Shown here piece by piece: positions 7,443 through 15,552 of a DNA stretch of 16,563 nucleotides (positions within the stretch are counted from its first letter, which is position 1; every line of letters starts with the position of its first letter). The stretch comes from Bacteroidota bacterium (GTDB lineage Bacteria; Bacteroidota; Bacteroidia; B-17B0; Aurantibacillaceae). The translations under genes and the position numbers were made by a program. Location: NCBI GenBank assembly GCA_025360565.1, contig JANYBY010000339.1, forward strand, positions 1 through 16,563. The letters run 5' to 3'. Under the pieces are notes generated by a model. The model did not search any database, was not told the origin of the DNA, and was given only the letters and a program-made list of their open reading frames with translations.

Positions 7443-10058
7443 TTACTCGGTTTTAGGTTTTGAAAAATAATTGATCGTATTATAAATATTAAAAAATCTT
7501 GTCACCCTTGTTTTGAACGGCACTTTGCTTTTTACCTGTTTAATGAACGGCGAATAAAATTCGTTCACGGTTTTTTGTTCGCTTTCGGTTAATTGCAATG
7601 TACTGTATTTTAATTTTTGATACGTATTGCCAAATAAATTAAATCGTGTGCCAAACTGTGCATCAATATAATTTCCATAATCATTCGGACCCATTTCATT
7701 TTTTGCATAACCCAACTGATTTAAATAGTAAAGCGCCGCACGATAGCGGTTATAAGCTTTTGATGGCCCTTCAGCCTTGGCCTTCGCATTAAAATAAAGC
7801 CATATTATCCACGGACCAAAAAACACCAAAACAACAGCGGCACAAAGGGCAAATAAAAGGATCCATAAAATTTTTACCCAATCAATCACCTCTTTGGGTT
7901 TTTGTTTCTTATCCATTAATTTTTTTATTTCTTCTTTCGCAAATAATTTTATCTCGTCAATTGGAACGGGCTTTGGAAGCTTATCAATGATCGCGGCAAG
8001 TCCGTCATTTTTTTCTGCCAAAATATTTTTTAAAACTTCGGCATAAGAAACCGCGGTAATATGCATGCCCTTTTTAACCACATTTAATTTCACTTCACCC
8101 GTATCTGTTTTAATAACCGCCATCGACACATCCATTAAAAGATCTTTCTTTTCTTTGGAAGTATAATCCTTATCGTGATACAATAATTTGTTAACGCTCA
8201 TTTTAATTTGTTTTGTTACCGTATCCACACTTTCAACTTCCCCATCCGCCACCAAATAAGTTACCGGTATGGCTGGAGGTGGCGTTCCATCAGGCTGCGG
8301 CGCTTGCTGCGTATTTACATCAGGTACGGTGGTATCAAAATCTATCCAGCCATATCCTTGAAAATAAACCTGCACCCATGCATGTGCCTGATCCTGATAA
8401 AACCAATACCAACCCGGATTTTTATTACTTCTATCGGTGGTTGAAAAACCCGCAACTACTCTTGAAGGAATTCCAAGCGAACGCAGCATAAATAAAGTAG
8501 CCCCTGCAAAATAGGCGCAATATCCTTTTCGGTTCTCCAACAAAAAATATGTTAGCTTGTTGGCGCTTGGCAGACCCGGAACGCCGGGGTTGTCAGAATA
8601 TTTAAATAATGGCTGATTAAATTCATCTTTACTTAAAAAGTAATCCCGTATGGCGATTATCTTATCAATTGGCGCCGAAGCATTTTCGGTTATTTTTTTT
8701 GTGAGAGCTGAGATCTTTTTATACTCTTCATCTTTTGGCATGAAAGTATAGTAATCCATAAAATTTTTATCGGGGCCATTTATTTTTTTAATTTCCCTCA
8801 GTAAATTGAAACGATCCTCCTGAAACTTTGCCAATTGCCAGTTTCCGGCCGGGTTGTAAATAAAATAAGCGCTGTTCAGGTCACTCACCCACATTTTTGC
8901 ACGATAGGCACTTCTGTATTGATCTTTATATTCTTTTGGAACAGAAATGGGCTGACAATAAAACGCTGTAGATGGCGCGAGGTATTCTGATGGAGAGAGG
9001 TATACATTGTAAATTTCCGTACTTACTACTTTTCTGTTTTTGGTTGATAAACTATTTTTGATAATGTTAGAATCCGCTTTAGCAAAATACAATGGAATTT
9101 TTGAAGGATCAGGTTCGTAAAGATCGTTATACGGCATTTTTGGATCGATCTCAAATGTTTGCGTGGATGTATCAAAGCGCGTATAATAAGTAGAGGTAAA
9201 ATAAAGCGGGTTAGGTGTAACGCCATCCGTAAAAAAATTATCAAGCTTAGCTACAAAGATCAATTGTTTATCCTTACTGAGCGAACCCGAAAGTTTTGTC
9301 TGATCTTTATTACTCACAAAACCATCCTTATCCTTTTTGGTCATGGCTTCACTGTTGTCGTCGCCCTTACCTTGTTGCGCTTTTGAGCCTCCCCACTCTT
9401 TTTCTATGGCTTTAAAATTTCCTCCGAAAAGAGAAAAGAGTATTAAAAACAATACGAGCAGCAACACCGCAAAACCTCCAATGCGTTTAAAAATAAAAAA
9501 TGAAAATCGTGTTTCATCCTCATTCATGTTCCGGATGAGTTCGGCGCTATAAATAATGTAGAAGGCATAAGCTAAAACAGGTACAAACGCGTTAATAAGC
9601 ACATCGGCTCTTATTTCGGTTGTTTTACTTACTACAACAATTTGACTTACCAATAAAAGAACACTCCAGGAAATGGTGAAATATTTAGAGCGGCCAAATC
9701 CATAACCCACCAGCCACCCGGCCGAAAACAAAATTGCGAATATGAGAAACTGGATTGAAAAATAGAACGCGTCAAACTCACCAACGGTAATACTGCCCAG
9801 GTATTTGTAAACGATGAAGCAAAGCAGAAAAACAACCCCCGCTGTTGTAAAAAATCGGAAACGGTAAGCATAAAACGCAATGGCAATACTCATTCCCGAT
9901 GCAAAATAAACGCCCTGATTAAAATAATCGTTCTGTAAAATGGAATAATAACTGTTGAGCCTCCATAACAAATAGAAAATAAAAACAGCGGTTGGTAGCG
10001 CCAGCAAGATCAACTGAGCCAGTACTTTTTTAAAACTATTTATTTTACCAATCCCCAT
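7443..10058 (-). CDS. Membrane transglutaminase-like protein (TgpA/DUF4129 type)
   Basis: The protein has 871 residues. About seven N-terminal membrane helices (between residues 10 and 212) are followed by a long periplasmic region with a transglutaminase-like core. Its putative triad is C514 in RKGYCAYFAGA, H559 in QAHAWVQVYF and D573 (or D575) in GWIDFDTT. A further helix at about 727-757 leads to a cytoplasmic DUF4129-like tail (YNRYRAALYYLNQLGY...). This is the layout of TgpA-type proteins, which are encoded with MoxR and DUF58 genes. The core has the cysteine-protease/transglutaminase fold; the reaction in this organism is unknown. A Pro-rich spacer (QQAPQPDGTPPPAIP, ~584-598) follows the core. 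It starts three bases after the DUF58 stop. All key residues are present, so it looks active. Confidence 0.93.
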   Translation of the reverse strand: MGIGKINSFKKVLAQLILLALPTAVFIFYLLWRLNSYYSILQNDYFNQGVYFASGMSIAIAFYAYRFRFFTTAGVVFLLCFIVYKYLGSITVGEFDAFYFSIQFLIFAILFSAGWLVGYGFGRSKYFTISWSVLLLVSQIVVVSKTTEIRADVLINAFVPVLAYAFYIIYSAELIRNMNEDETRFSFFIFKRIGGFAVLLLVLFLILFSLFGGNFKAIEKEWGGSKAQQGKGDDNSEAMTKKDKDGFVSNKDQTKLSGSLSKDKQLIFVAKLDNFFTDGVTPNPLYFTSTYYTRFDTSTQTFEIDPKMPYNDLYEPDPSKIPLYFAKADSNIIKNSLSTKNRKVVSTEIYNVYLSPSEYLAPSTAFYCQPISVPKEYKDQYRSAYRAKMWVSDLNSAYFIYNPAGNWQLAKFQEDRFNLLREIKKINGPDKNFMDYYTFMPKDEEYKKISALTKKITENASAPIDKIIAIRDYFLSKDEFNQPLFKYSDNPGVPGLPSANKLTYFLLENRKGYCAYFAGATLFMLRSLGIPSRVVAGFSTTDRSNKNPGWYWFYQDQAHAWVQVYFQGYGWIDFDTTVPDVNTQQAPQPDGTPPPAIPVTYLVADGEVESVDTVTKQIKMSVNKLLYHDKDYTSKEKKDLLMDVSMAVIKTDTGEVKLNVVKKGMHITAVSYAEVLKNILAEKNDGLAAIIDKLPKPVPIDEIKLFAKEEIKKLMDKKQKPKEVIDWVKILWILLFALCAAVVLVFFGPWIIWLYFNAKAKAEGPSKAYNRYRAALYYLNQLGYAKNEMGPNDYGNYIDAQFGTRFNLFGNTYQKLKYSTLQLTESEQKTVNEFYSPFIKQVKSKVPFKTRVTRFFNIYNTINYFSKPKTE

Positions 10059-10061
10059 TTA

Positions 10062-11444
10062 TTAAATGCCTTTGTGCATTACAGCCGACTTTTGATATTG
10101 TTTCATTAATTTTTGCAATTGCTCTTCGTTCTCTTCAATTTTTCGTTTTAGTAAAGATAAGCTCCAGTTTGTTTTATAAACCGAGGTGGCATCTTTTTCC
10201 TGCTGAATAAAAAACCATTTTATCCAATCGCCAACATGTTGCTTGTTTAAACTTTCGGTTAACGGCACAAATAAAAACGAAATGTCGTTACCGTATTTTT
10301 CCATAAGGTCTTTTACTTCATCCCGATCGCTTAATGAGGAGATTAATACAACAGCGGCATCTTTAGGTCTTATATAATCTTTTATTGACTTTTGGTTTTG
10401 CCAGTTACTAACGCTGATGGCATATTTAATTTGTTCTTCGCCCGTTGAGCTATTGCTCTGTGGAATTTCCTGGTCAGCAATGAACCTAACTTCAAATCCT
10501 TTTTGCGAAAGCTGTTTGTAAACCGACCAGCAAATGGTTTTGTAATAGTTTAAAAACGGGATCTCTATTACTTCACTTCCTCTTATATCTGTTCCCGAAA
10601 AAAAAGATGCGTAAAAATAAATATGAGATGCGTATGGGTCAAGTATTTCGGGAATCCTTACTACCAGCTCTTTATTTTTTGCGTAAATTTTCCAAACAAT
10701 TCGCCGAACATCATCGTTGCTCTCAAAATTTTTATAATTAATGTATTCCCCTTCTACTTTTCTTAATTCTTCTATTCGGGTAGCGGTATCTTCCGTTTTT
10801 CTCGGAAAAGTTTTCACAGTTTCCGTAGCCTCTTCTTTTGGCTGCGTATAAAAAGCGCTTGAGGCGTTTATTTGCAAGGCCAAAGAAAAGAACTGAAAAA
10901 AATCTTCAAAATAAATAATGGCTTTTTCAACTTTATATTCCTTTATTTCGGGTAGTTGCCAGTTATAAACACCCTGTAAAGTTGTACTGAATATTTTTTT
11001 TTTGGATAGTTTTACAAGATGAAATTTTTCGGAGAATTTTGTTTGGTCATAATTCACACGCAATTTAATAAACCCCAACAAAGGTTTTAAAATAGGATGG
11101 ATATAAATAGAAATGATTTGTTTTGATTGCGGAGTATTTCCCGAAGGGGGAACAGAAATTCGAAAATCAATTCCGTGCTTTTTTTGCTTCCATTTAAAAT
11201 AAAAAAACGAAATTAAAACAGAAAGCAACGCAAAACAAAGAATAATAACACTGAACCAAATAACCACTAAAAACAACAAAGAAAAAATATCTTTATAAGC
11301 CGAATCCGGAACGCTTGCTTTGCTCTTCAGCCATTGATATGCGAACACTCCTGCTGAAGCAAAAATCAAAAAATACAACGTAAACGGCATGTAAAACCCA
11401 ATGCGTTTAAATAAAAGAATTATTTTTTTTAATTTAAAACTCAT
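10062..11444 (-). CDS. DUF58 domain membrane protein, first gene of the MoxR operon
   Basis: The protein has 460 residues, with two N-terminal membrane helices at about 16-39 and 52-83, as usual in DUF58 proteins. The DUF58 signature is at 227-263: LRKVEGEYINYKNFESNDDVRRIVW...NKELVVRI, matching the family pattern of an acidic 'DD-R-I-W' followed by 'L-VR'. A vWA-like alpha/beta domain follows (IYFYASFFSG, then VVLISSLSDRDEV), but the canonical D-x-S-x-S metal site is not seen: the corresponding strand reads YASFFSG. A polar coiled tail (about 430-455) ends the protein. DUF58 proteins partner MoxR ATPases. Three bases separate it from the transglutaminase gene, so the two are probably co-translated. 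Confidence 0.88.
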   Translation of the reverse strand: MSFKLKKIILLFKRIGFYMPFTLYFLIFASAGVFAYQWLKSKASVPDSAYKDIFSLLFLVVIWFSVIILCFALLSVLISFFYFKWKQKKHGIDFRISVPPSGNTPQSKQIISIYIHPILKPLLGFIKLRVNYDQTKFSEKFHLVKLSKKKIFSTTLQGVYNWQLPEIKEYKVEKAIIYFEDFFQFFSLALQINASSAFYTQPKEEATETVKTFPRKTEDTATRIEELRKVEGEYINYKNFESNDDVRRIVWKIYAKNKELVVRIPEILDPYASHIYFYASFFSGTDIRGSEVIEIPFLNYYKTICWSVYKQLSQKGFEVRFIADQEIPQSNSSTGEEQIKYAISVSNWQNQKSIKDYIRPKDAAVVLISSLSDRDEVKDLMEKYGNDISFLFVPLTESLNKQHVGDWIKWFFIQQEKDATSVYKTNWSLSLLKRKIEENEEQLQKLMKQYQKSAVMHKGI

Positions 11445-11478
11445 CGCTAAATTCTGCCCCGACTAAATAACTTTTACA

Positions 11479-11492
11479 GGTAAAGTTAAATT
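11479..11492 (-). promoter_or_regulatory. Putative promoter box of the DUF58-MoxR operon
   Basis: Read on the minus strand this is AATTTAACTTTACC, ending 34 nt before the DUF58 ATG. It contains TAACTTTA, which matches the Bacteroidota -7 consensus TAnnTTTG except at the last base. The identical 14-mer lies 35 nt before the SPW gene. A clear -33 element was not found. Confidence 0.4.
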
Positions 11493-11543
11493 ATATTTTG
11501 AATAGGTGTATAAATTACAATTTTTTAGGATTCTTTAACCTGA

Positions 11544-11903
11544 TCAGAAATACTGCTGATTATTGACCTTATCCGTTAAAAGCGCAAGAATGGCAATAAG
11601 TCCGCCAAAAAAAACATGCGGAAAATAAAAATTCTCGGAAAATTGAAATAACCATGGTGAAACGGCCAAAAAAAGGCCAGTTAAAACATCTATTACTAAA
11701 TGAATTTTAAAAGGAATTAACTTAACGGGGCCAAGTTTGTAATTAGTAAGTAAACTACAAACAATAATTATACATCCCGCAATTATTGTAACCTTTCCCT
11801 GTGCGGGGTTATAACTTAGGTTAAAATAAAAAGGTAACGCGATTAGCAATAGGGATAATATATAATCAATTAAGCCGTGAATTATTTTAGGGATAAAATT
11901 CAT
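11544..11903 (-). CDS. SPW-family small membrane protein
   Basis: The 119 residues are almost entirely hydrophobic, with four predicted membrane helices at about 8-26, 38-54, 64-86 and 92-110. The second half contains VSPWLFQF (S82-P83-W84), the motif that names the SPW family. The halves are related: IIHGLIDYILSLLLIALPFYFNL aligns with the segment KIHLVIDVLTGLFLAVSPWLFQF, so the protein is two repeats and the first has lost SPW (LPF instead). It sits inside the inner membrane; the family's biochemical role is not known. It is 99 nt upstream of the DUF58 operon on the same strand, with no clear terminator between and its own putative promoter, so partial read-through into that operon is possible. 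Confidence 0.8.
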   Translation of the reverse strand: MNFIPKIIHGLIDYILSLLLIALPFYFNLSYNPAQGKVTIIAGCIIIVCSLLTNYKLGPVKLIPFKIHLVIDVLTGLFLAVSPWLFQFSENFYFPHVFFGGLIAILALLTDKVNNQQYF

Positions 11904-11938
11904 TTTGGTTATTAAAGCAGATCAAAAAAATCAGTTTG

Positions 11939-11952
11939 GGTAAAGTTAAATT
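11939..11952 (-). promoter_or_regulatory. Putative promoter box of the SPW gene
   Basis: This is an exact second copy of AATTTAACTTTACC (minus strand), 35 nt before the SPW ATG at 11903. It lies in the 125-nt divergent gap with the alpha/beta hydrolase gene. Equal spacing to two start codons supports a -10-like role rather than chance. Confidence 0.4.
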
Positions 11953-12028
11953 TTATTTCCATTACCCTTGTATTTTTCTTGTTTCTTATTCGGTTATTTC
12001 ATAGTTATTTTTTGTATTACCTTAGTGC

Positions 12029-12874
12029 ATGCTAAAGATCATAAAAAATTTAAGTATCGAGGGTTCAAAACACCGGCCTATTTTACTTGATACATTTTAT
12101 TTTGAAGATCAAAAACCAAAACCAATCGTTATTTTTTCGCATGGCTTTAAGGGGTTTAAAGATTGGGGTCATTTTAATTTAATGGCTAATCTCTTTGCCG
12201 AATCAGGTTTTGTTTTTGTAAAATTTAATTTTTCATATAACGGAACAACACCCGCAAATCCTTTAGAGTTTGATGACCTTGACGCTTTTGGTGAAAATAA
12301 TTATGAAATAGAATTGAACGATCTTGAAAAAGTAATTGATTGGACCTTAGGCTACGAACCTTTTAAAAAAGAAACAGCGCCTTCGAAAATTTACCTTATT
12401 GGTCACAGCCGTGGTGGCGGCATCTCCGTTTTAAAAGCCGGTGAGGATCCGCGTGTAAAAAAGCTCGTTACATGGGCTTCGGTAAGCGATATTGTTAATC
12501 GTAACAAGCAAAGCACTATTACCGATTGGAAAGAAACCGGTGTTGTGCATACTTTTAATGCCCGCACCAAACAGCAAATGCCTTTGTATTATCAATTTTA
12601 CGAAACTATTTTACAAAATAAAAAGCGCTTAAACATTTTAAAAACATCGTCCCTTTTAAATATTCCTTTCTTAATTATACATGGTACAAATGATGAAGCC
12701 GTATCGCCTAACGACGCCATAGAACTGCATAAAAGCTGTAAGCACTCCCAATTATTTTTAATAGAAGGCGCCGGCCACACATTTGAGGCCAAACATCCGT
12801 TTACAAGTAACATTTTTCCTGCCAATGCAAAATTGGTGATTGAAAAAACGATTAAATTTCTTAAAAATCTTTAA
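12029..12874 (+). CDS. Alpha/beta hydrolase (acyl-ester or dienelactone hydrolase-like)
   Basis: The 281 residues have no signal peptide, so the protein is probably cytoplasmic. An oxyanion-type HGF loop follows the first strand (VIFSHGFKGFKDW, 34-46). The nucleophile elbow is GHSRGG (S127). A likely acid is D222 in IIHGTNDEAVSP, and the histidine is H250 in EGAGHTFEAKHPF. Triad order and spacing are those of a serine alpha/beta hydrolase. A cap-like insert (about 150-205) lies between the nucleophile and acid strands. The substrate cannot be read from sequence. The gene stands alone: divergent from the SPW gene and 77 nt before the tandem paralogue operon. The ATG at 12029 is the only sensible start. 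Confidence 0.92.
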   Translation: MLKIIKNLSIEGSKHRPILLDTFYFEDQKPKPIVIFSHGFKGFKDWGHFNLMANLFAESGFVFVKFNFSYNGTTPANPLEFDDLDAFGENNYEIELNDLEKVIDWTLGYEPFKKETAPSKIYLIGHSRGGGISVLKAGEDPRVKKLVTWASVSDIVNRNKQSTITDWKETGVVHTFNARTKQQMPLYYQFYETILQNKKRLNILKTSSLLNIPFLIIHGTNDEAVSPNDAIELHKSCKHSQLFLIEGAGHTFEAKHPFTSNIFPANAKLVIEKTIKFLKNL

Positions 12875-12918
12875 AATCACCCCGAATTTTCGTTAAAAAT
12901 TTCTGTCCGGTTTTAATA

Positions 12919-12928
12919 TAATTTTACC
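12919..12928 (+). promoter_or_regulatory. Possible -7 box of the three-paralogue operon
   Basis: TAATTTTACC lies 23 nt before the ATG at 12952. Its TAnnTTTA core and trailing CC resemble the two minus-strand boxes (TAACTTTACC) before the SPW and DUF58 genes. This is the only promoter-like element in the 77-nt gap after the hydrolase gene. No terminator hairpin was seen there. Confidence 0.3.
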
Positions 12929-12951
12929 TACATTTAAATAATAATAAATTC

Positions 12952-14070
12952 ATGTTTAAAACCATCCTCATACTTTCTACTCTTCTATTCTGCAGCGTTT
13001 CAAACGGGCAAGAATGGACTTTACGGTTAAGCAGCAATATTGAATTGCGTAAATGGACCTTAACGAACAGGGTAGATAAAAGCGAAAAACCTCTGGGAGG
13101 TGCTACCATTATCCTTTACAAAGGCGAAACCAAATTAAACCAAACTAATAGCGATGAAAAAGGCAATTTTTCTATTGACATACCTGCGCAAGGCGAATTT
13201 ATTTTAACCGTTGCTTTTGCAGGTTGTAATTCTAAAAAATTTTCCGTTTCTACTGCCGGAGTACCCGATGCGGTTGGAAAAGACAATTATAAACCAACCG
13301 TAATTATTGGGGGTTTTGTGTTATCTGAACCAATTACGGGAGTTGATTATGTTGGATTAAATGAAGCGCTGGTTAGAGTTGAGTACAAAACGGGCGGGCA
13401 AAATTTTGATAAGGATGAAACCGTTACGAATAAAGGACTAAATATTATTTCGAAAATCAATGTTCAGGAAAATTTTATTATTGATAAATTTTGCGGTCTC
13501 AATAAATCGGGAGATGATGCCTTACACAAAAAAAAATGTCAACTCGCCAAAGATTGTTATTCTAAAGCAAGAAGTTTAATGCCCAATGAAAAATACCCTA
13601 CAGAACAATTAAAAAGAGCTGAAGATTGTCTCGATGGCAAAAAAGCGATACAGGAAGCCGCTGCCGAAACAACATCAACACAGGCTCAAGCGGCAAAAAT
13701 AGCGAATGAAAAGGCCATTAAAGAAAAACAAGATAAAAATAATGCGTCGTTTAAAAAAACCGGACAAGGAACCACAAAGGAAATAAAAACCAAACAGCCG
13801 GAAGATAAAACTCAGGATACGCAATTAACCAACACCGGCAATGCTAATCAATCAAAACTAACTGTAAAAAATAATGTCACAGCCAATACAATAGCTCCCC
13901 TGCTCGATGTCGACCGTTATAAGATCTGTATAACCAAAGGTGATAATTTTTATAAGAAACAAAGGTATAAAGAAGCAAAAGCGCAATATGCTGAAGCTTT
14001 AAAAATTAAATCAGACGACGCGGCTTTAAAAGCAAAATTAAAAGATTGTGAAGCAAAATGCGCCGAATAG
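12952..14070 (+). CDS. Exported carboxypeptidase-regulatory/TPR-like protein, paralogue 1
   Basis: The protein has 372 residues. A signal peptide (1-19, ending VSNG before QEWTL) is followed by a carboxypeptidase-regulatory-like beta-sandwich (about 45-105: GGATIILYKG, SDEKGNFSIDIP, GEFILTVAFAGCNSKKF), as in many Bacteroidota envelope proteins. A second region (115-175) leads to a helical hairpin bracketed by C196 and C226. Residues 230-315 are an irregular Lys/Gln/Thr-rich, probably disordered linker. The C-terminus (323-370: YKICITKGDNFYKKQRYKEAKAQYAEALKI) is a TPR-like hairpin. It heads a run of three paralogues on the + strand. Function unknown; periplasmic or outer-membrane location is inferred from the signal peptide. 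Confidence 0.85.
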   Translation: MFKTILILSTLLFCSVSNGQEWTLRLSSNIELRKWTLTNRVDKSEKPLGGATIILYKGETKLNQTNSDEKGNFSIDIPAQGEFILTVAFAGCNSKKFSVSTAGVPDAVGKDNYKPTVIIGGFVLSEPITGVDYVGLNEALVRVEYKTGGQNFDKDETVTNKGLNIISKINVQENFIIDKFCGLNKSGDDALHKKKCQLAKDCYSKARSLMPNEKYPTEQLKRAEDCLDGKKAIQEAAAETTSTQAQAAKIANEKAIKEKQDKNNASFKKTGQGTTKEIKTKQPEDKTQDTQLTNTGNANQSKLTVKNNVTANTIAPLLDVDRYKICITKGDNFYKKQRYKEAKAQYAEALKIKSDDAALKAKLKDCEAKCAE

Positions 14071-14088
14071 GCTAAAATAAATTAAGAT

Positions 14089-15552
14089 ATGACACTGAAA
14101 AAATTGATATTGTTTGCCTTTTCGGCATTATTCACTTTAAATTTTTTTGCCCAAGATTGGACATTGAAATTAAGCAGTAACGTTGAACTCCGTACTTGGA
14201 AACTGACCACTAAAGCTGACAAAGAAGAAAAAGGATTAAGCGCAAGCATTAAATTATTTAAGGGCACAACCTTGGTTACTCAAATGAGCAGCGATGCAAA
14301 CGGCGATTTTACTGTGCTTGTGCCCTCAAACGGTGAATTCGTTTTAGAGGTTTCTTATGCCGGATGTAATACCAAGAAATTTTTCATTTCTACTTTGGGT
14401 GTTCCCGAAGAAGTTGCAAAAGATAATTTTGATCCCACTTTTAGTATTGGCGGATTTGTAATGGCAAAACCTTTTCCGGGCATAGATTATTCAGGCCTTC
14501 AAAAAACGTTGGTTAAAGTTCAGTATTTTTCAAAAGGCAGAAAATTTGATAACGACGATGTAGTTACAAATGGAGGAATGGATATTGTTTCAAAAATTGC
14601 CTCAAATGAAAATATATTGATCGAAAAATTTTGTTCCACGAACCGTGCAGGTGACGCGGCTTTGGCAAAACCTGATTGTCCCCTTGCAAAACGGCTTTAT
14701 GGAGAAGCCATTGCTTTGATCCCCGGCGAAGAATATCCTGTAGTACAATTAGCTAAAGTTGGATTATGTTTAAAAGAAATGGAAGAGGCTGCAAAAAAAG
14801 CAGGAGAAAAAGCTGCTGCAGATAAGGTAGCGGCCGATAAGGCAGCCGCGGATAAGGCTGAGGCCGACAAATTAGCAAAAGAAAAAGCAGCAGGTAATAA
14901 AGCAGAGGCAGATAAAGCTGCTAAGGAAAAAGCAGAGGCGGATAAATTAGCGAGAGCCGAATCTGAAAAAGCGAATAAAGAAAAAACTGCAAATGCTAAA
15001 ACAGAGAAAGAAAAAGCGTTGGCCGAAAAACTCGCAGCTCAAAAAGCCGCAAGAGCTGAAAAAGAAAAAGCGAATGATGGAAAAGTAATAACGGCTAAAG
15101 CGTCTAAACCTGTTGATCCCGACGATATAGAAGCTAACAACAAACGTAAAGCAAAAGAAAAAGAAGCGAAAGAAATTGCTAAAAAACAAAAAGAGGGTAT
15201 GGCAAGGTCAAAAGAAGAAGATCTGGCCGCGGAAAAAGCTGATTACGAAAAAAGTGAGGCGAAACGAAAAAAAAGAGAAGCGGATGAAGCCGAGAAAAAA
15301 AAGTTTGCTTACGAAACAAAACATAAAGACGGAGAAGGACAAATGGACAAAGGAAATTCTGACCACAGGATCCCTCAGGTAATAGGCGGAAATAAATACA
15401 AGGAATATATTTTAAAAGCCGATGATTATTTTAAAACTAAACGCTATAAAGAAGCAAAAGTACAATACGAAGAAGCTCTAAAAATAAAACCAAATGATGT
15501 TCATGCCATGAACAGATTAGCCCTAATAGAAAAAGTTTTAACTACAAAATAA
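14089..15552 (+). CDS. Exported carboxypeptidase-regulatory/TPR-like protein, paralogue 2, with pentad-repeat helix
   Basis: The protein has 487 residues, with the same layout as paralogue 1: signal peptide (1-21, FFAQ), beta-sandwich (about 49-105, with AGCNTKKF), Cys-bracketed hairpin (C197, C227) and C-terminal TPR-like hairpin (436-470: YKEYILKADDYFKTKRYKEAKVQYEEALKI). The linker has become a long Ala/Lys/Glu helix. Residues ~233-290 repeat a five-residue unit (AAADK, VAADK, AEADK, LAKEK), followed by ~120 less regular charged residues rich in KEK and EAK. The composition recalls the TolA spacer helix, but no TolA end domains are present. It starts 18 nt after paralogue 1 and abuts paralogue 3, so the three are very likely one transcript. 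Confidence 0.86.
   Translation: MTLKKLILFAFSALFTLNFFAQDWTLKLSSNVELRTWKLTTKADKEEKGLSASIKLFKGTTLVTQMSSDANGDFTVLVPSNGEFVLEVSYAGCNTKKFFISTLGVPEEVAKDNFDPTFSIGGFVMAKPFPGIDYSGLQKTLVKVQYFSKGRKFDNDDVVTNGGMDIVSKIASNENILIEKFCSTNRAGDAALAKPDCPLAKRLYGEAIALIPGEEYPVVQLAKVGLCLKEMEEAAKKAGEKAAADKVAADKAAADKAEADKLAKEKAAGNKAEADKAAKEKAEADKLARAESEKANKEKTANAKTEKEKALAEKLAAQKAARAEKEKANDGKVITAKASKPVDPDDIEANNKRKAKEKEAKEIAKKQKEGMARSKEEDLAAEKADYEKSEAKRKKREADEAEKKKFAYETKHKDGEGQMDKGNSDHRIPQVIGGNKYKEYILKADDYFKTKRYKEAKVQYEEALKIKPNDVHAMNRLALIEKVLTTK
14785..14958 (+). repeat. Pentapeptide (15-nt) repeat region in paralogue 2
   Basis: About a dozen degenerate 15-nt units encode [A/V/L]A[A/E/K][D/E]K-type pentads (KAAADKVAADKAAADK). 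The DNA copies differ at many third positions, so this array is older than the near-identical 120-bp copies in paralogue 3. A long solvent-exposed helix is the likely structure. Confidence 0.75.

Noticed and set aside
14947..15189. Phe/Arg-rich minus-strand ORF opposite paralogue 2
   Set aside because: It is a shadow of the Lys/Glu-rich coding strand, with no start context or recognisable domain.
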